Source of the DNA: Daphnia pulex
Lineage: Eukaryota; Arthropoda; Branchiopoda; Diplostraca; Daphniidae
Length of the DNA: 64,000 bases
Reading direction: 5' to 3'
NCBI RefSeq assembly: GCF_021134715.1
Contig: NC_060018.1
Coordinates: forward strand, 4,295,501-4,359,500
In this document: one piece after another, positions 1 to 11,197 of the stretch
Layout: every line of letters starts with the position of its first letter
Numbering within the stretch: position 1 is the stretch's first letter
Notes under the pieces: model-generated
What the model was told of the DNA's origin: nothing
The model's database searches: none
What the model saw: the letters and a program-made list of their open reading frames with translations, nothing else
Program-made: the position numbers and the translations under genes

Positions 1-87
1 GACCGTAGACTGATCTACAATATAGCAGACGACTGCAAAACTGCCAATGTTGACGAATTGGATTCACGATTAACGATTTACTTGTAA
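1..87 (+). CDS. Possible 3' end of an unidentified gene, cut by the window edge
   Basis: Frame 1 is open from the first base to a TAA at 85-87 and would encode 28 residues ending in LTIYL. Its composition (several Asp, two Cys/Thr, no low complexity) looks protein-like, and the sequence turns strongly AT-rich straight after the stop, as a 3' UTR would. The stretch is too short to assign to a family. It may be chance reading through non-coding DNA, so this is a weak call. Confidence 0.3.
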   Translation, partial: DRRLIYNIADDCKTANVDELDSRLTIYL

Positions 88-692
88 GCTTATTAAAAAT
101 AATATATATTTTAGGATGATAAATAATTTTACTATTTTGTTTGATATTTAAAAATTACAATAAAAAGTTAGTTAGGCATCATATTTTAAAAGTGTTATTG
201 AAGTGAATCACAGACATGCAGACATGACACACACAGTTCGACACACACACCTGAGCAGCGCACAGTGTGCGCTGTCGTGTGTGCGCCGCACACACGACAA
301 TTGGTCGTTGACAACAAATAAGATAAACGTTGATCTTTTGAACTTTGATAGCAATTTTTAATGGCCCAGTTACAAGTTGGTAAATAACTGTTCTACACTG
401 ATCAATCAAAATGGGTAATATATAATGTGCAATCATTTCTTTGCAATTTGATACTATATATGCTATCACATTTTAGTTGGGTGGGGCATCTGTATGCATA
501 GTCTTGTTCAAATTGAACGACTCACATTTCAAAGTGAAAAAATGTAGTAGTAGCAATACTGGTAGAAATTAATCAACTGATTAGGTTATGAGATATCATA
601 TTGTCACATAGCATATGGGGTTATAGTGGCTAGAATCATGTTATCTTTTTTGGACAATCGATAAGTCAAAATTTTTGTTCACAGATCCCTGT
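88..692. other. Non-coding stretch before the DUF2828 gene
   Basis: AT-rich DNA with a CA/TG-rich patch at about 220-300 (several CACACA and GTGTGCGC runs). The end of the region, TTTTTGTTCACAG at 672-684, looks like a 3' splice site, so an untranslated first exon of the next gene probably lies somewhere in this interval. No convincing coding frame is visible. Confidence 0.5.
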
Positions 693-2728
693 ATGGAGAT
701 GGATGCAGCTGACAATATTGAACGAGGAAAAAAGCCCTTTCCTGAAAACATGACCTTGACTGAAAATGCCTCATTTACATACAGCTCTACCACAAGTGCT
801 TGTCTTGATTTTTACTTTGAAGTGATGCAACAAACTCCGAATGATCAAATTGTAGAGACACTGAAGAAGTCATGGGATGAAGATCCACTTGTTTCTCTGA
901 AGTTAATTTTTCAGTTACGCGATGTCCGTTCGGGAAAGGGAGCGGTAATTGAATTTCATCACTGCCTCATTTGGCTATTTCACAATCATCCCGAAACATT
1001 GCTCTATAATCTTGAATATGTTCCCAAACATGGCTACTGGAAAGATCTCTCTTGGTTTGTTAAATTTCTGCTTGAGGACCATGTTTCCATGACTAAGGAA
1101 CGTCAGAAACGGTTGAGAACTTCAGAGTCAAGCAATGAGCAAGCAAGTGTTAAATATTCCCTGGAAGATATTATCAAGAAACGGGTAGATGGTATGGTGA
1201 AGAAAGCTGTCTGGAAACGCTACTTGAAGCAATTGCCCGATGACGAATCAAGGAAAAATGCTCAACTGAAATTCAAGGAGTTATCGAAAGCTATTCATCT
1301 AGAACGAAGCAGAGAAGCCAAGATGAAGAAAAAATCCCTTAAAGATGTCTCAGCCGTCAAACTTTTGAACTTCAAGACCCTCCATCAACATTTCCCTGCA
1401 GTGTACGACAAGGTTGTCAACTTATTTTCATCTGCTCTAAAGCGTGACAAGGAAGTTCTGGCAAAAGAAAAAAGTTTGCCAAAGACTGCTTTAGCGGGGA
1501 AATGGGCTCCTGCAATTGGAGGTTCCATTGATTCGGTTACTTCGCTTGGTAAAAATGTTGCTCGTTCGTTGTATTCTTCGACACATCAACGTGACGCAAA
1601 AGAATCTGATTCAGATTACGACACAAAAGCCTTCATTTACTACCGCAAAGAATTCCTGACTCCACTGAGAGCTTCAATCAACGTCCCGGAACGAACAATG
1701 TCAATGAAGAAATGGACTGAACTAGACTATCAACGAGTTCCTTCGGTGTGCATGAAAAGAAATAAGAAGCAATTTTTAAAGAACGATGCCGAGCGATTTG
1801 GTCAATACCTCGAAGATGTCAAGTCAGGAATAAAGAAAATTGCGTCCGGAGCTCTACTCCCCCATGAAATTATTAAGCAGTTCATGACGCCCATTTCTTC
1901 TCTGCCTGAAGAATTGATGACAGTAGGAGAACTTCAATGGAAAAGCTATGTCGAGAATTTGAAGAAATCTGGACTGTTTGAAAGCTGTTTGTCTGTGTGC
2001 GATGTTTCCGGATCTATGAGTGGTAAGAGTACCATCGTTTCTTTTCTTTTAAATTTTGACAAGTTTCATAGGAAGCCTGAATTTTTTTTAGGAATCCCAA
2101 TGGAAGTCGCAATAGCTTTGTCTCTCTTAACAGCAGAATTATCAAAGCCGCCATTCAACAGCTACATATGTAGTTTTTCATCCACTCCTTCCCTTCAGAA
2201 GATAGACCAGCCCTCGCTTACGAAAAGAATTGAATCGGTCTTGGAAATGGATTGGGGAATGAGTACCAACGTGCAGGTATAAATTTGTCAACAATAATCT
2301 GAAACTTAAATTAATTGATCGTTACCTTATATGTTCTTGACGTTCTTTAGGCAGTCTTTGACCTCATATTAGAACTGGCAATCAGCGTTAAACTTCCACC
2401 TACAGAAATGGTAAAAACTCTTTTCATCTTCTCGGATATGGAGTTTGATGATTGCGGAGGGAACGAATACGAGACCGACTACCAATTCGTCAAGCGAAAA
2501 TTCGAGCAAGCTGGTTATCCGCTTCCAGCCATTGTATTTTGGAATCTTCGGGGAAATGGCAAGCGCTCTAAACCAGTTACCAAAGATGAAAAGAACGTCG
2601 CACTCGTTTCTGGCTTTTCTGGACAAATGCTAAAAACTTTTCTTGAAAGAGGAGAGTTCGATTCACCTTATTTAGCTATGCTTCAGACACTTGGAACAAC
2701 CTACGATCATTTAAAAGTAATTGACTAA
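693..2728 (+). CDS. DUF2828 / von Willebrand A-like domain protein
   Basis: Three coding exons: 693-2022, 2092-2276 and 2351-2728, giving about 630 residues. The N-terminal two thirds carry the DUF2828 signature: a segment near residues 25-40 with TSACLDFYFEVM, then EDPLVSLKLIFQLRDVRSGKG and HGYWKDL. The C-terminal part is a vWA-like fold with MIDAS-type elements, DVSGSMS near residue 440, GMSTN about 80 residues later and FSDMEFD after that; this suggests metal-dependent ligand binding. I know the family from plants, fungi, amoebae and some giant viruses, and its biochemical role is unknown. The start is the first ATG after an apparent splice acceptor at 681-684; an upstream TTG extension is not credible. 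Intron 1 (69 bp) has no stop and keeps the frame, so retention would add 23 residues beside the MIDAS loop. No signal peptide or membrane segment is seen, so it is probably cytosolic. Confidence 0.85.
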
Positions 2729-3289
2729 TGCAGTTGTGCACTCCGTGATATTCTTTGTTTATGCAAGGCATATGCTATACATAACGCATAACATTTCTGC
2801 TGTTGTTCTTATGTTTTCTAAATTTCTTGATCTGTGTTTTCTTTTTTTACTTTGAGCTGATAAGTTTACGAGTCCTAGTCCCTTCCACCTTTCTATCGAT
2901 TTCCAAAGCCTCTCGATATCTCATAACACCGAACCATAAACTATTTCTTCATCTGATACATATAAATGCCTTTTCATGGAATTTCGTTTCTCGTATGCAG
3001 ATATTGTATTTTTCTTTGGAATTTGGATTCACTTTCGCTTAACTCTTTGGAGGTTGAAGGACTTGGAGCTATGGCGCAATTATCTGATTAGCTAATAACA
3101 TCACAATGCACAAATAAATTCTCTAATTCAGAAGTTGGTAGTTTTTATTCTTTCGTTAATTATTAATTATAATAGATAGAATACAAAAATACAATGAAAT
3201 TTTAAAATGCTAGAAAACCCATATTAAGGAATAACGCAACATCGCAAAACACAGCAGAACAAAATTCATTTCAAAAATTTGTTAAAAAC
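2729..3289. other. Intergenic: 3' UTR of the DUF2828 gene and UBA2 promoter
   Basis: AT-rich with pyrimidine-rich runs. It should hold the 3' UTR of the upstream gene (AATAAA-type sequence near 3112) and the short promoter of UBA2. The 79-codon open frame at 2803-3042 is hydrophobic and T-rich with no recognisable pattern, and I treat it as chance. No TATA box is evident before the UBA2 start. Confidence 0.5.
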
Positions 3290-6248
3290 ATGGCGGACGC
3301 GGCCCCATCCAATCTCGGCGATTTAATAAAAAAATCCAAAATTCTCCTAGTTGGAGCTGGTGGTATTGGATGCGAGCTTCTAAAGAATCTTGTTCTTTCA
3401 AGCTTTAATGACATTCTTGTGGTAAGTGATAATTCTTAATTTTATATACCCCATTGTAAGAATTGTCACCTCGAGCCGGTCTGTACCTGTTGTACACACG
3501 AAGCATTGAGTTGACAACATTACAAGTGAACCGGCATTATTGATCTAAAAGCCAAATACAGTATAAATTTAACATTTTTTTTCTCTTGTCCTGCATTCCT
3601 GTATAATTCTGCATTGGCTCTTTCCATAACTGTCAATAACACATTTGTGCTTTAGATTGATCTGGACACCATAGATGTTAGCAACCTCAATCGACAGTTT
3701 CTTTTTCAAAAAGAACATGTAGGGAAGTCTAAAGCTGTGGTAGCGAGGGAAAGTGCCTTGGGATTCAATCCAGATGTCACAATTATTGCCAAACATGACA
3801 GTGTTATGAGGTAAGGTTATCGTAATATAGATGTGTTGTTAAATTATTGATTTTAAGGATATTTAATCTTATTACTCATTTGTATTTTCAGTTCTGAATA
3901 CAATGTTAACTTCTTCAAACAATTCACAATAGTGATGAATGCTTTGGACAATAGAGCTGCCAGAAGCCATGTAAACCGAATGTGTTTAGCTGCCAATGTC
4001 CCTTTAATTGAAAGTGGTACAGCTGGGTATTTGGGCCAAGTGACTGTCATAAAAAAGGGTTTGTCTGAATGCTATGACTGCAATCCCAAAGCCGGCCAAA
4101 AGTCATTTCCTGGATGTACTATCCGCAACACCCCTTCAGAGCCAATTCATTGCATTGTGTGGGCAAAGCATCTCTTTAATCAACTTTTTGGAGAAGCTGA
4201 CCCTGATGAAGATGTCTCACCAGATACTGCTGATCCTGAAGCAGCTGGTAGGACATAAATTCTGTTTTATTCTGTTGTATTATTTTGTATTATGTAGTAT
4301 GTTTTCCTCCTATATGTGAAATATCCTAATTGTAGTATCATCCTCCTATTTGTGAAGGTGATGCTGGTTCAGTAGCTTTGGAAAGCAAATCAGATGATGC
4401 AGGAAATGTAACACGTACCTCAACTCGGGCGTGGGCTCAGCAGTCGGAATATGATCCAAGCAAACTGTTCGGGAAATTTTTCTGTGACGACATAAAGTAT
4501 TTGCTATCAATGGATAAGTTGTGGGCGAAACGAACACCTCCTAACCCTCTGTCATGGGACCAGCTTTCCGGTAATATGTGTTTCTTGAAATAATTGTTTG
4601 GATAAATCTCTTACTTTCTAAAAATTTTACAGATGAACCTTTCGGTAACCAGGAAGGAATCATAAAAGATCAACGTGTTTGGAGTCTGTCTGAATGTGCT
4701 GAGGTTATGGCCGCATCGGTCAAAACCTTGTATCAACAATTCAAGGTAATTTGACTGATTATCAAGGGTTGCCAATCGTTCGGCTAAAACTTTCCATTTA
4801 TTTTTACCGAATTGATCTTTACAAACTATTTGTCCAATTAAATCCATTATTATTAGGATTTAAAAGGGGAAGGAAGTTTTCTTGTCTGGGATAAAGATGA
4901 TGAAGCTTCAATGGATTTTGTTACAGCCTGTGCAAACTTGCGCGCTTGTGTGTTCTCAATTCCGAGAAAGAGCCGATTTGACGTTAAAGGTAAGTTTATT
5001 TTTGTGTGTGTTTGGTTTTGATAATTTAAACATGAGTAATTCAACGTTTTTATATTTTCAGCAATGGCCGGAAACATTATCCCAGGTAGATACTAAAAAT
5101 ATCTTACGTCTTTACTTGCGAGAGTAATTGGTTATTATTTATTTTCTTAGCTATTGCCACTACGAACGCAGTTATTGCAGGGCTCATTGTTTTTGAAGCT
5201 TTTAAAATTCTTGAAGACAAGTGGGAGGATTGTCGCCATGTAAATTAGAAATGTTATTCAAATCGAATCGTGTTTTCTTATTTGACGTTTCTTATATTGT
5301 TACAGGTGTACCTTAACAGTAAACCAAATGCTCTGAACAAAGTTATTGCCCCGTCTTCACTGGATAGTGCGAATCCTAAATGCTACGTTTGCTCACATCA
5401 ACCTGAAGTAATATCCCGAATAACAGTTATATTTTCCAGGTTACTTTTATTTAATAAATATTTTTGTTTTGCTAGGTCACCGTTCTACTGAACGTCACTC
5501 AAATGACTGTACAGTCTTTTGAAGAGAAAGTTCTTCGTGGGGCTTTACACATGATCTCCCCTGACGTTATGGTTGACGACGGGAAAGGAACGGTCCTCAT
5601 ATCATCAGAAGAAGGCGAAACAACAGAAAATATGACGAAGCTCCTTTCAGTGCGTCTAGTTATGAAATGCGCTAATTTGTATGGTATTTAAACTCATTTC
5701 CTTTCCTTTAGGATTTCAACGTTTCTGATGGATCTAGACTTCGTTGTGAAGATTTCCACCAGGAATATGATTTAAATATCACGATTGCTCATCGGTAACT
5801 TTACCTGTCTGATTTCTCTGTGTTCATTTCTTTGTGTTGATGCAAAACATTTTCTTTTAAGAGATCAATTGGAAGACAATCGTGAGTTTTCGATTATTGC
5901 CGATCCAGCCCAACTTCAACCAAAGGCGGCAATGGAATCCAGTGGACCACAACCTTCGACCTCGTCTTCTTCCGTCCCTTCTTCATCCACTCCCATAACT
6001 GGTGGGAACTCGTTTTTTTTTTTTAATTCCCTCGCCGATTTTTTTTTTTTAATCAAGATTTTTTGTTTACAGAATCAGTTGACATGGATGACGATTTAGA
6101 CGTTGTTTTCCAAAAAGGAGTTGAGAATGATCAAAGCCCTCAAGAATCGTCTAACAGAAAACGTTCCATTGCTGACCAGGCTGAGACTGGCAGCGCCTCA
6201 AAAAAGGCTCGGTTGTCCCAAACTGAAAGCGATATTATTGAATTGTGA
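3290..6248 (+). CDS. UBA2: SUMO-activating enzyme subunit 2 (UBA2/SAE2)
   Basis: Thirteen exons: 3290-3421, 3656-3810, 3892-4247, 4358-4570, 4633-4745, 4857-4989, 5062-5085, 5151-5239, 5306-5407, 5476-5649, 5712-5794, 5862-6001, 6073-6248; 629 residues, close to the 640 of human UBA2. It is the catalytic half of the SUMO E1, which with SAE1 adenylates SUMO and passes it to UBC9. Visible motifs are the ATP-binding GAGGIGCE at residues 22-29, the [16 protein letters not shown] block, zinc-binding CxxC (C156/C159, later partner CYVC), the active-site Cys at about residue 171 in PGCTIRNTP, and [20 protein letters not shown]. The C-terminus has an acidic patch followed by KKAR, matching the nuclear localisation tail of the family. 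Exon 7 is only 24 nt. All splice sites are GT-AG. The gene converges with ECI2 downstream. Confidence 0.97.
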
Positions 6249-6569
6249 GATGCTGAAGGTCAAACAGTTGATGGCGGTTATAACCAATATTTAAAGGAAA
6301 TAAGTTACATGTGTCTCGTTATCTGGCGTAATTGGTTTTAGTGTAACTAAGAATGTGCTTTCTCTTTTCCCCACACAATCAATTTAGTCAGATTCTATAA
6401 TCGCTGAAGTAATTGCGTATTAAGAGAATTTGTACTAGTTGATTTTGGTTTCAAACTGCACAACCTCTTACCGACTAAGAAATACATCTCAGTTAACCCA
6501 AACTCATAAATAATTTAAAATTTTCAGCAGTTAAAGTAATTCGTTAGATTTTACCATATACAAGAAAAA

Positions 6570-6637
6570 CAGTACTAGAAACTAACTGATAGAACTAAAA
6601 AAACAGTACTAGAAACTAACTGATAGAACTCATCATT
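6570..6637 (+). repeat. Two-copy 34-bp tandem duplication
   Basis: The motif CAGTACTAGAAACTAACTG recurs exactly 34 bp apart, starting at 6570 and 6604, with the following GATAGAACT also shared. It lies between the converging 3' ends of UBA2 and ECI2, probably in a 3' UTR. It looks like a recent slippage or duplication event with no obvious function. Confidence 0.85.
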
Positions 6638-6701
6638 TATGATATACCCTTAACCCTTAACTAAGTTTACATTTAATATTTTGTGACACAGTTTTAATTC
6701 T

Positions 6702-7812
6702 TCAAAGCTTTGATCGACGAGTGAACCATTTAAACATGGCTTCTGCCGTTTCCTCGGAAGTTTGACATGCAACCAATCTTGCGCACTCTGCAGCGTTGAC
6801 CTTGTGAAGTAACTCTCGATCGATATCACGGCACAACTTTTTCCCGTGAATCATGGACTGTAATTTTTAATGTTTACAATAGAGAAAGGGTAACGTTTAA
6901 AGTCAAACAAAATAAACAACCGAAATGACTTACCGTAGGCGGCAGATCAGATATTTCTTTCAATTTTGGCCATATCAGAGAATCTAGTTCAGCAGCGGGA
7001 AAAACTTTCGTAACCAAACCCAATTTTTCGGCTTCAATGGCTGCAATTTTTTGCCCGAACAATAATAGTTCAGATGCTTTAAGTGGTCCCATAATGCGCG
7101 GGAAAGTAAGAGAAGAGCAACCTTCTGGACCCAGACCTAACTGAGTGAATGGAGTGTGTAACCAGGCCTGGACAAATGAAATACCAACGAAATTTTAGCA
7201 TTTAGATCGCCGATAATAGAAAAAATGACAATACTTCATAAACTTTATGAACCATAACTAACTTTATCGCTGGCGTAAACAGCGTCCATCAAGGCTAGAG
7301 TTGTAACAGCAACCCCAACAGCTGGGCCGTTTAGAACAGCAACAATTGGTTTAGGAAAATCTATTAGGGTATCTATAAATTCCCTTAAATTAAAAGGAAA
7401 GATAATAAAGTTATCTGTGACAACATTAACAACTATTTTTATTTCACTTACTGCACCATGATTACACCTTTTTTAGCATCTGTTTCAGTTGAGGAGCTCT
7501 CTGAAAGTTTTCCCATGAGTACTCCAAAATCATTTCCACTTGAATAAAAGTCTCCTGTTCCAGTAATTGCAACAATTGATATGTTTGGATTATTTGAAGC
7601 TTCTTGTAGAGCATCTGTTATTCCAGCATACTTTGATAGGGACATGGTAGATCAAACCAAAAATTCTAAGGTATGCATTTTTTTTAACTTTTTACCATAG
7701 CTGGAGTTAAGGCATTTTTCCTCTTTGGAGCATTTAGTTGAATGATAACTAATTTTCCATCTGTCTTGATATTTACACCTGGATACTGTACACTACTGCT
7801 GTCCTGGTTCAT
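6702..7812 (-). CDS. ECI2: Peroxisomal enoyl-CoA delta-isomerase 2 (ECI2-like)
   Basis: Five exons read on the minus strand: 7812-7696, 7630-7452, 7383-7263, 7167-6934, 6857-6702; 268 residues. It belongs to the crotonase superfamily. ECI2 shifts 3-enoyl-CoA double bonds to the 2-trans position so that unsaturated fatty acids can enter beta-oxidation. Motifs seen are FYSSGNDF (oxyanion-hole and substrate region), [10 protein letters not shown] (second oxyanion-hole Gly) and [10 protein letters not shown], which holds the family's catalytic Glu. The protein ends in SKL, a canonical PTS1 signal, so it should act in peroxisomes. Vertebrate ECI2 has an N-terminal acyl-CoA-binding (ACBP) domain; none is present here, although an unrecognised upstream exon cannot be excluded. 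Exon 2 begins after TCAAAG, because the upstream ATG that appears to open that frame lies inside the intron. Confidence 0.93.
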
Positions 7813-8507
7813 TTCTGCAAATAAAATGGGAAAAGATCCAAAAGATAATAAGGGAATATTTTCACAATTTATAGATGAAATGGAAGAATTCAGACATTTT
7901 TTTTACTGGATCTAGTTGAAAAAATGAAATTTATACAAAATGGCGATGAAAATCAACAAGAGCTCTGTGGCTCTTGATACATGATGCATCACATATTAGT
8001 GCAGTAGACAAACTGATTGACTTGATTGTACATTACAGAGTGTAATACCTCATAAAGAAATTATGATACAAATCAAACAAATTCTAAATGCCTTAAAAGT
8101 AATGCACATTTTAGCCCTCTCTAAAGCCTACTTGTGTACCAGTGTGGATGTGTTTGGTGCCTTGGAAAATGTTATTTAAAAATTTTCACACTTTTTTGTT
8201 GCACCGTCGAAAATGGCTACAACTCTATACGTCTCTCTTGTTATCTTAAGCTGAACTTTGGCATACGATGTAAGAAATCATCTTGTTGTTTTAACAGGTT
8301 GTTGTTTATTTTGTATGAGATTTTGTGCAGACTACAAATGTCAAAACGCCACCTATGAAAGAGATTTAGAAACTTTGGAAAGTTTCGACAGATGACGTGG
8401 AACTGTGTAATAAGGAAGAGCGGAAGAGAGAGAGAGTCAGAAAAGCTTGATGTCAAATTAAAATGTTTTATTGGAATCAGGGCAAAATGGATTTAAACTA
8501 GTCTGAT
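7813..8507. other. Intergenic: ECI2 promoter side and SEFIR gene 3' end
   Basis: About 700 bp, AT-rich, between two minus-strand genes. A purine run (AGAGAGAGAG at about 8427) is the only low-complexity feature. Short open frames near 8134-8456 overlap on both strands and show no family pattern. I see no promoter element I can name. Confidence 0.4.
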
Positions 8508-10414
8508 TTATTCACTCCCTAAATTCTCAATTTGCTGAATGAGAAGATCCAATTCTGATGGTAACTTAAAATTTTGGAATGGATTACCAAACTGTTTTTG
8601 TTGATCATTTGTGGATTCAAAACTATTTTGAAACCTGTTTTGAATTGATTAGATTTCATTAAATGATTGCTGAAATGGTAATTACTGGTCTTTTGTTACC
8701 AGACAGTTAAAACTCTTTTGTAATCAGGTGATGAAGCTAAAGTCTGAAGTTGTTGCATTCCAATAAAAAAATAGTTATTTTCAACTAATTGACTTTGGTG
8801 ATCAGATTCTAAGGCTTCTTCAAGAATTGGTTCGATGACTATGATACATTTTCCCTTCTGATTTAACCGAGATAGGAACCAACTGATTCCCTCTACAGCC
8901 ACATTCATCCATTGATGCTCATCAGTGTAATCATCAATCTACAAAAAATAAGCTTTTACAAGGTATACTTTCCATATTCTTGCAATTTATACTTGAATAA
9001 CGTGAAATTCTTACCTCAATCAATGATAGCCTTTCCCGCAGTGTTTTTTTTAGCATTTGAATATTGCCTTGATGCCTCTCCTCATTAGAGTGCAGAAGAA
9101 ATATTGAAGACATCAATGGCTCGTCAAATTCACTTCTCCCATTCTTTTTCTTTTTTTTCTTTTTTAGAAATATTGCAGCTATCGCACAAATAATAAGGAA
9201 AATAGACATCGCTCCGAAAACAATAACTGTGGGATCGTTTCTACCGATGGGAACTTAATCATATTTATTAAGTAATTTGAATTATAAACTAAAGATTTAC
9301 TGCGGTTCCTTACAGATGATTCGTGTGCTGTTACTTGATCTGGTACACGGAAGGTACGTCACAGAAAAAGGATGAATACATCTTGGATCGACTGGGGTAA
9401 CCTGGTGTATGAGGAAACTTGAGTCAAAGTAAGTTTCTTAATTATCTCATTTTCAATCACTTTGAAACAGTAGAATCCCTCTGTTAAATTACTTAAGATG
9501 ATTCTATCTCTCGAAATCCTCTGCGAACGACAAAGAATTAGCTGATATAAGTAAAATGTTGGCCGATTGTGAAGGGTGATTCACATTCAGTCAACCTACT
9601 ACTTTAATAGAATAGTTAGGTGGCAGCATAGCTAGCAGGTCGCAATTTGTAACATCTTCCTCGATATTATACACTTCAATGTCAAAGGTATTAAAGTTAA
9701 AGCCATCGCTTTGATTTATCCCCAATCGGATGAAAAGATCGCTGTAGTGTTAGAATAGGGGGTAGAATAATTTCTGTCCATCCTAGAAGATGGACTCTTC
9801 TCTAATTTGTAAAATTAAATATTACTTAGAGCCATGTTGTTGGATGTTTAATGTGGGATTCCATTGGATGACATCTAGTTCCGTCAATTTTGTTTCTAAG
9901 TAAAAAGGAACTTCTGAATTACATATAGGCAGGCTACTTGTCCATTCCCCATGGTAAACAGCCAAACAATAGGTTCCATTGTAGATATGTTCAAAAACTG
10001 TCCGAGTTTTTTTCTGGATAAGTAATAGCTGAATTTGATCAAATAAAATTAACAATGTTTTTCTTTCTTTAGCTGGCTTGCCTGTGGCAATGTTGTTAAA
10101 CTCTCACAGATAGAAAAACTTTGTCTAGTAAAGCTGGTCCATTGACATTCCGTTTTAAACCCTACTGTTTGGTAAAGGAGGAAAGTATATAACGAGGATG
10201 CTTGTTCGCATGCCCTCTCTATTTTTAATGTGTGGCCGTTATATTCAGCGATTGCGTTACAATTCGGTAATTCCCAGAATACCTGTGTGCCTCCTGCCAA
10301 CTAAACAACAAATAAGAAGGAACAGAATATCAGTAAACGCATTTTTTTTACAAATTATTGTGTTGCGACGACCTTGATTACGCAGACAAACGCAAGAATA
10401 GAAAGAATGACCAT
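8508..10414 (-). CDS. SEFIR-domain single-pass receptor, interleukin-17-receptor-like
   Basis: Minus-strand exons: 10414-10382, 10300-10082, 10013-9826 (or from 10028), 9741-9600, 9541-9461, 9401-9314, 9253-9015, 8938-8700, 8634-8508; about 451 residues. An 11-codon first exon (MVILSILAFVC) plus LAGG forms a signal peptide. A Cys-containing ectodomain of about 235 residues follows, then a membrane helix (VIVFGAMSIFLIICAIAAIFL, about 258-280), a Lys-rich stop-transfer run and a cytoplasmic domain that begins SIFLLHSNEERHQ and continues with KGKCIIVIEP. This matches the SEFIR fold of IL-17 receptors and Act1, which recruits adaptors by SEFIR-SEFIR contact. A role in immune signalling is inferred from the family. 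Intron 2 appears to use a GC donor (CAG|GCAAGC at 10082/10081). The ectodomain is too divergent to assign a receptor subtype. Confidence is high for the SEFIR call and moderate for exons 3-5. Confidence 0.8.
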
Positions 10415-11197
10415 TTCATGGTTTCACCTCAATATACGAAACTGATTTTTATTTTCCACCATTTAAATCTGTACTCACAGGTAACACGAATACTATACAC
10501 ACTAACAGGCTTTAGCAATTTACTTCACTCTTCACAGATAACGCAATCACTTCACCAAAAGCGAGATAAGATATGAAATGAGGCGTTTAACCTTGCATAC
10601 AATGCATACGTATATCTGCCGTGAACAGGAAAATTTTTACTTCATTTCGAAATGGATTGTTATTTTAGTGGAAAGGCTAAACTGTCCTTCAGTGATCACA
10701 TATTTCAATCCTTGATTTTGTTCGCTATGAAAATATTGATGTCACAATAGCAGTAGGGAGCAGTAGCAATGGGATTTTGTTTTAAGCATATCCAGAGTTT
10801 ATTTTCAATAAGGCATAACTAATACAATAATCATAAGTTCGAAACATAATGTAATGCACTGATGCGATTAACATTTTATCCAACATTGTTTCTCTGTTCT
10901 TGATAATATCTTTTTAAGTGGAATTTTTCAAATAGAATCGCGGATCCAACGGAATACAACATACGAGCGACACATAAGAAATCATATAATTGCAGGTAAG
11001 TATTTTTTTTTTTAACCAACAGAACGGTTCATTGCGTTTTTTTTTTAATTATTATTATTTAGGTATAATGGGAAAATGGATTTTAAAAAAGTAATGGTTT
11101 CTCGGTAATGGAATTTTTTTGGGTTGCCCCTCCTACTTTTGGCCAGTTATCCCAATTGAGTTTTCTGCAGTTAATTATTGCGTTGCATATTTGTAAA
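10415..11197. other. Intergenic between two minus-strand genes
   Basis: AT-rich with T-runs near 11010 and 11040. It should include the promoter of the SEFIR gene (right of 10414) and the 3' UTR of the disordered-protein gene (left of 11198). I see no TATA box, no RNA gene and no coding frame with a recognisable pattern. Confidence 0.4.
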
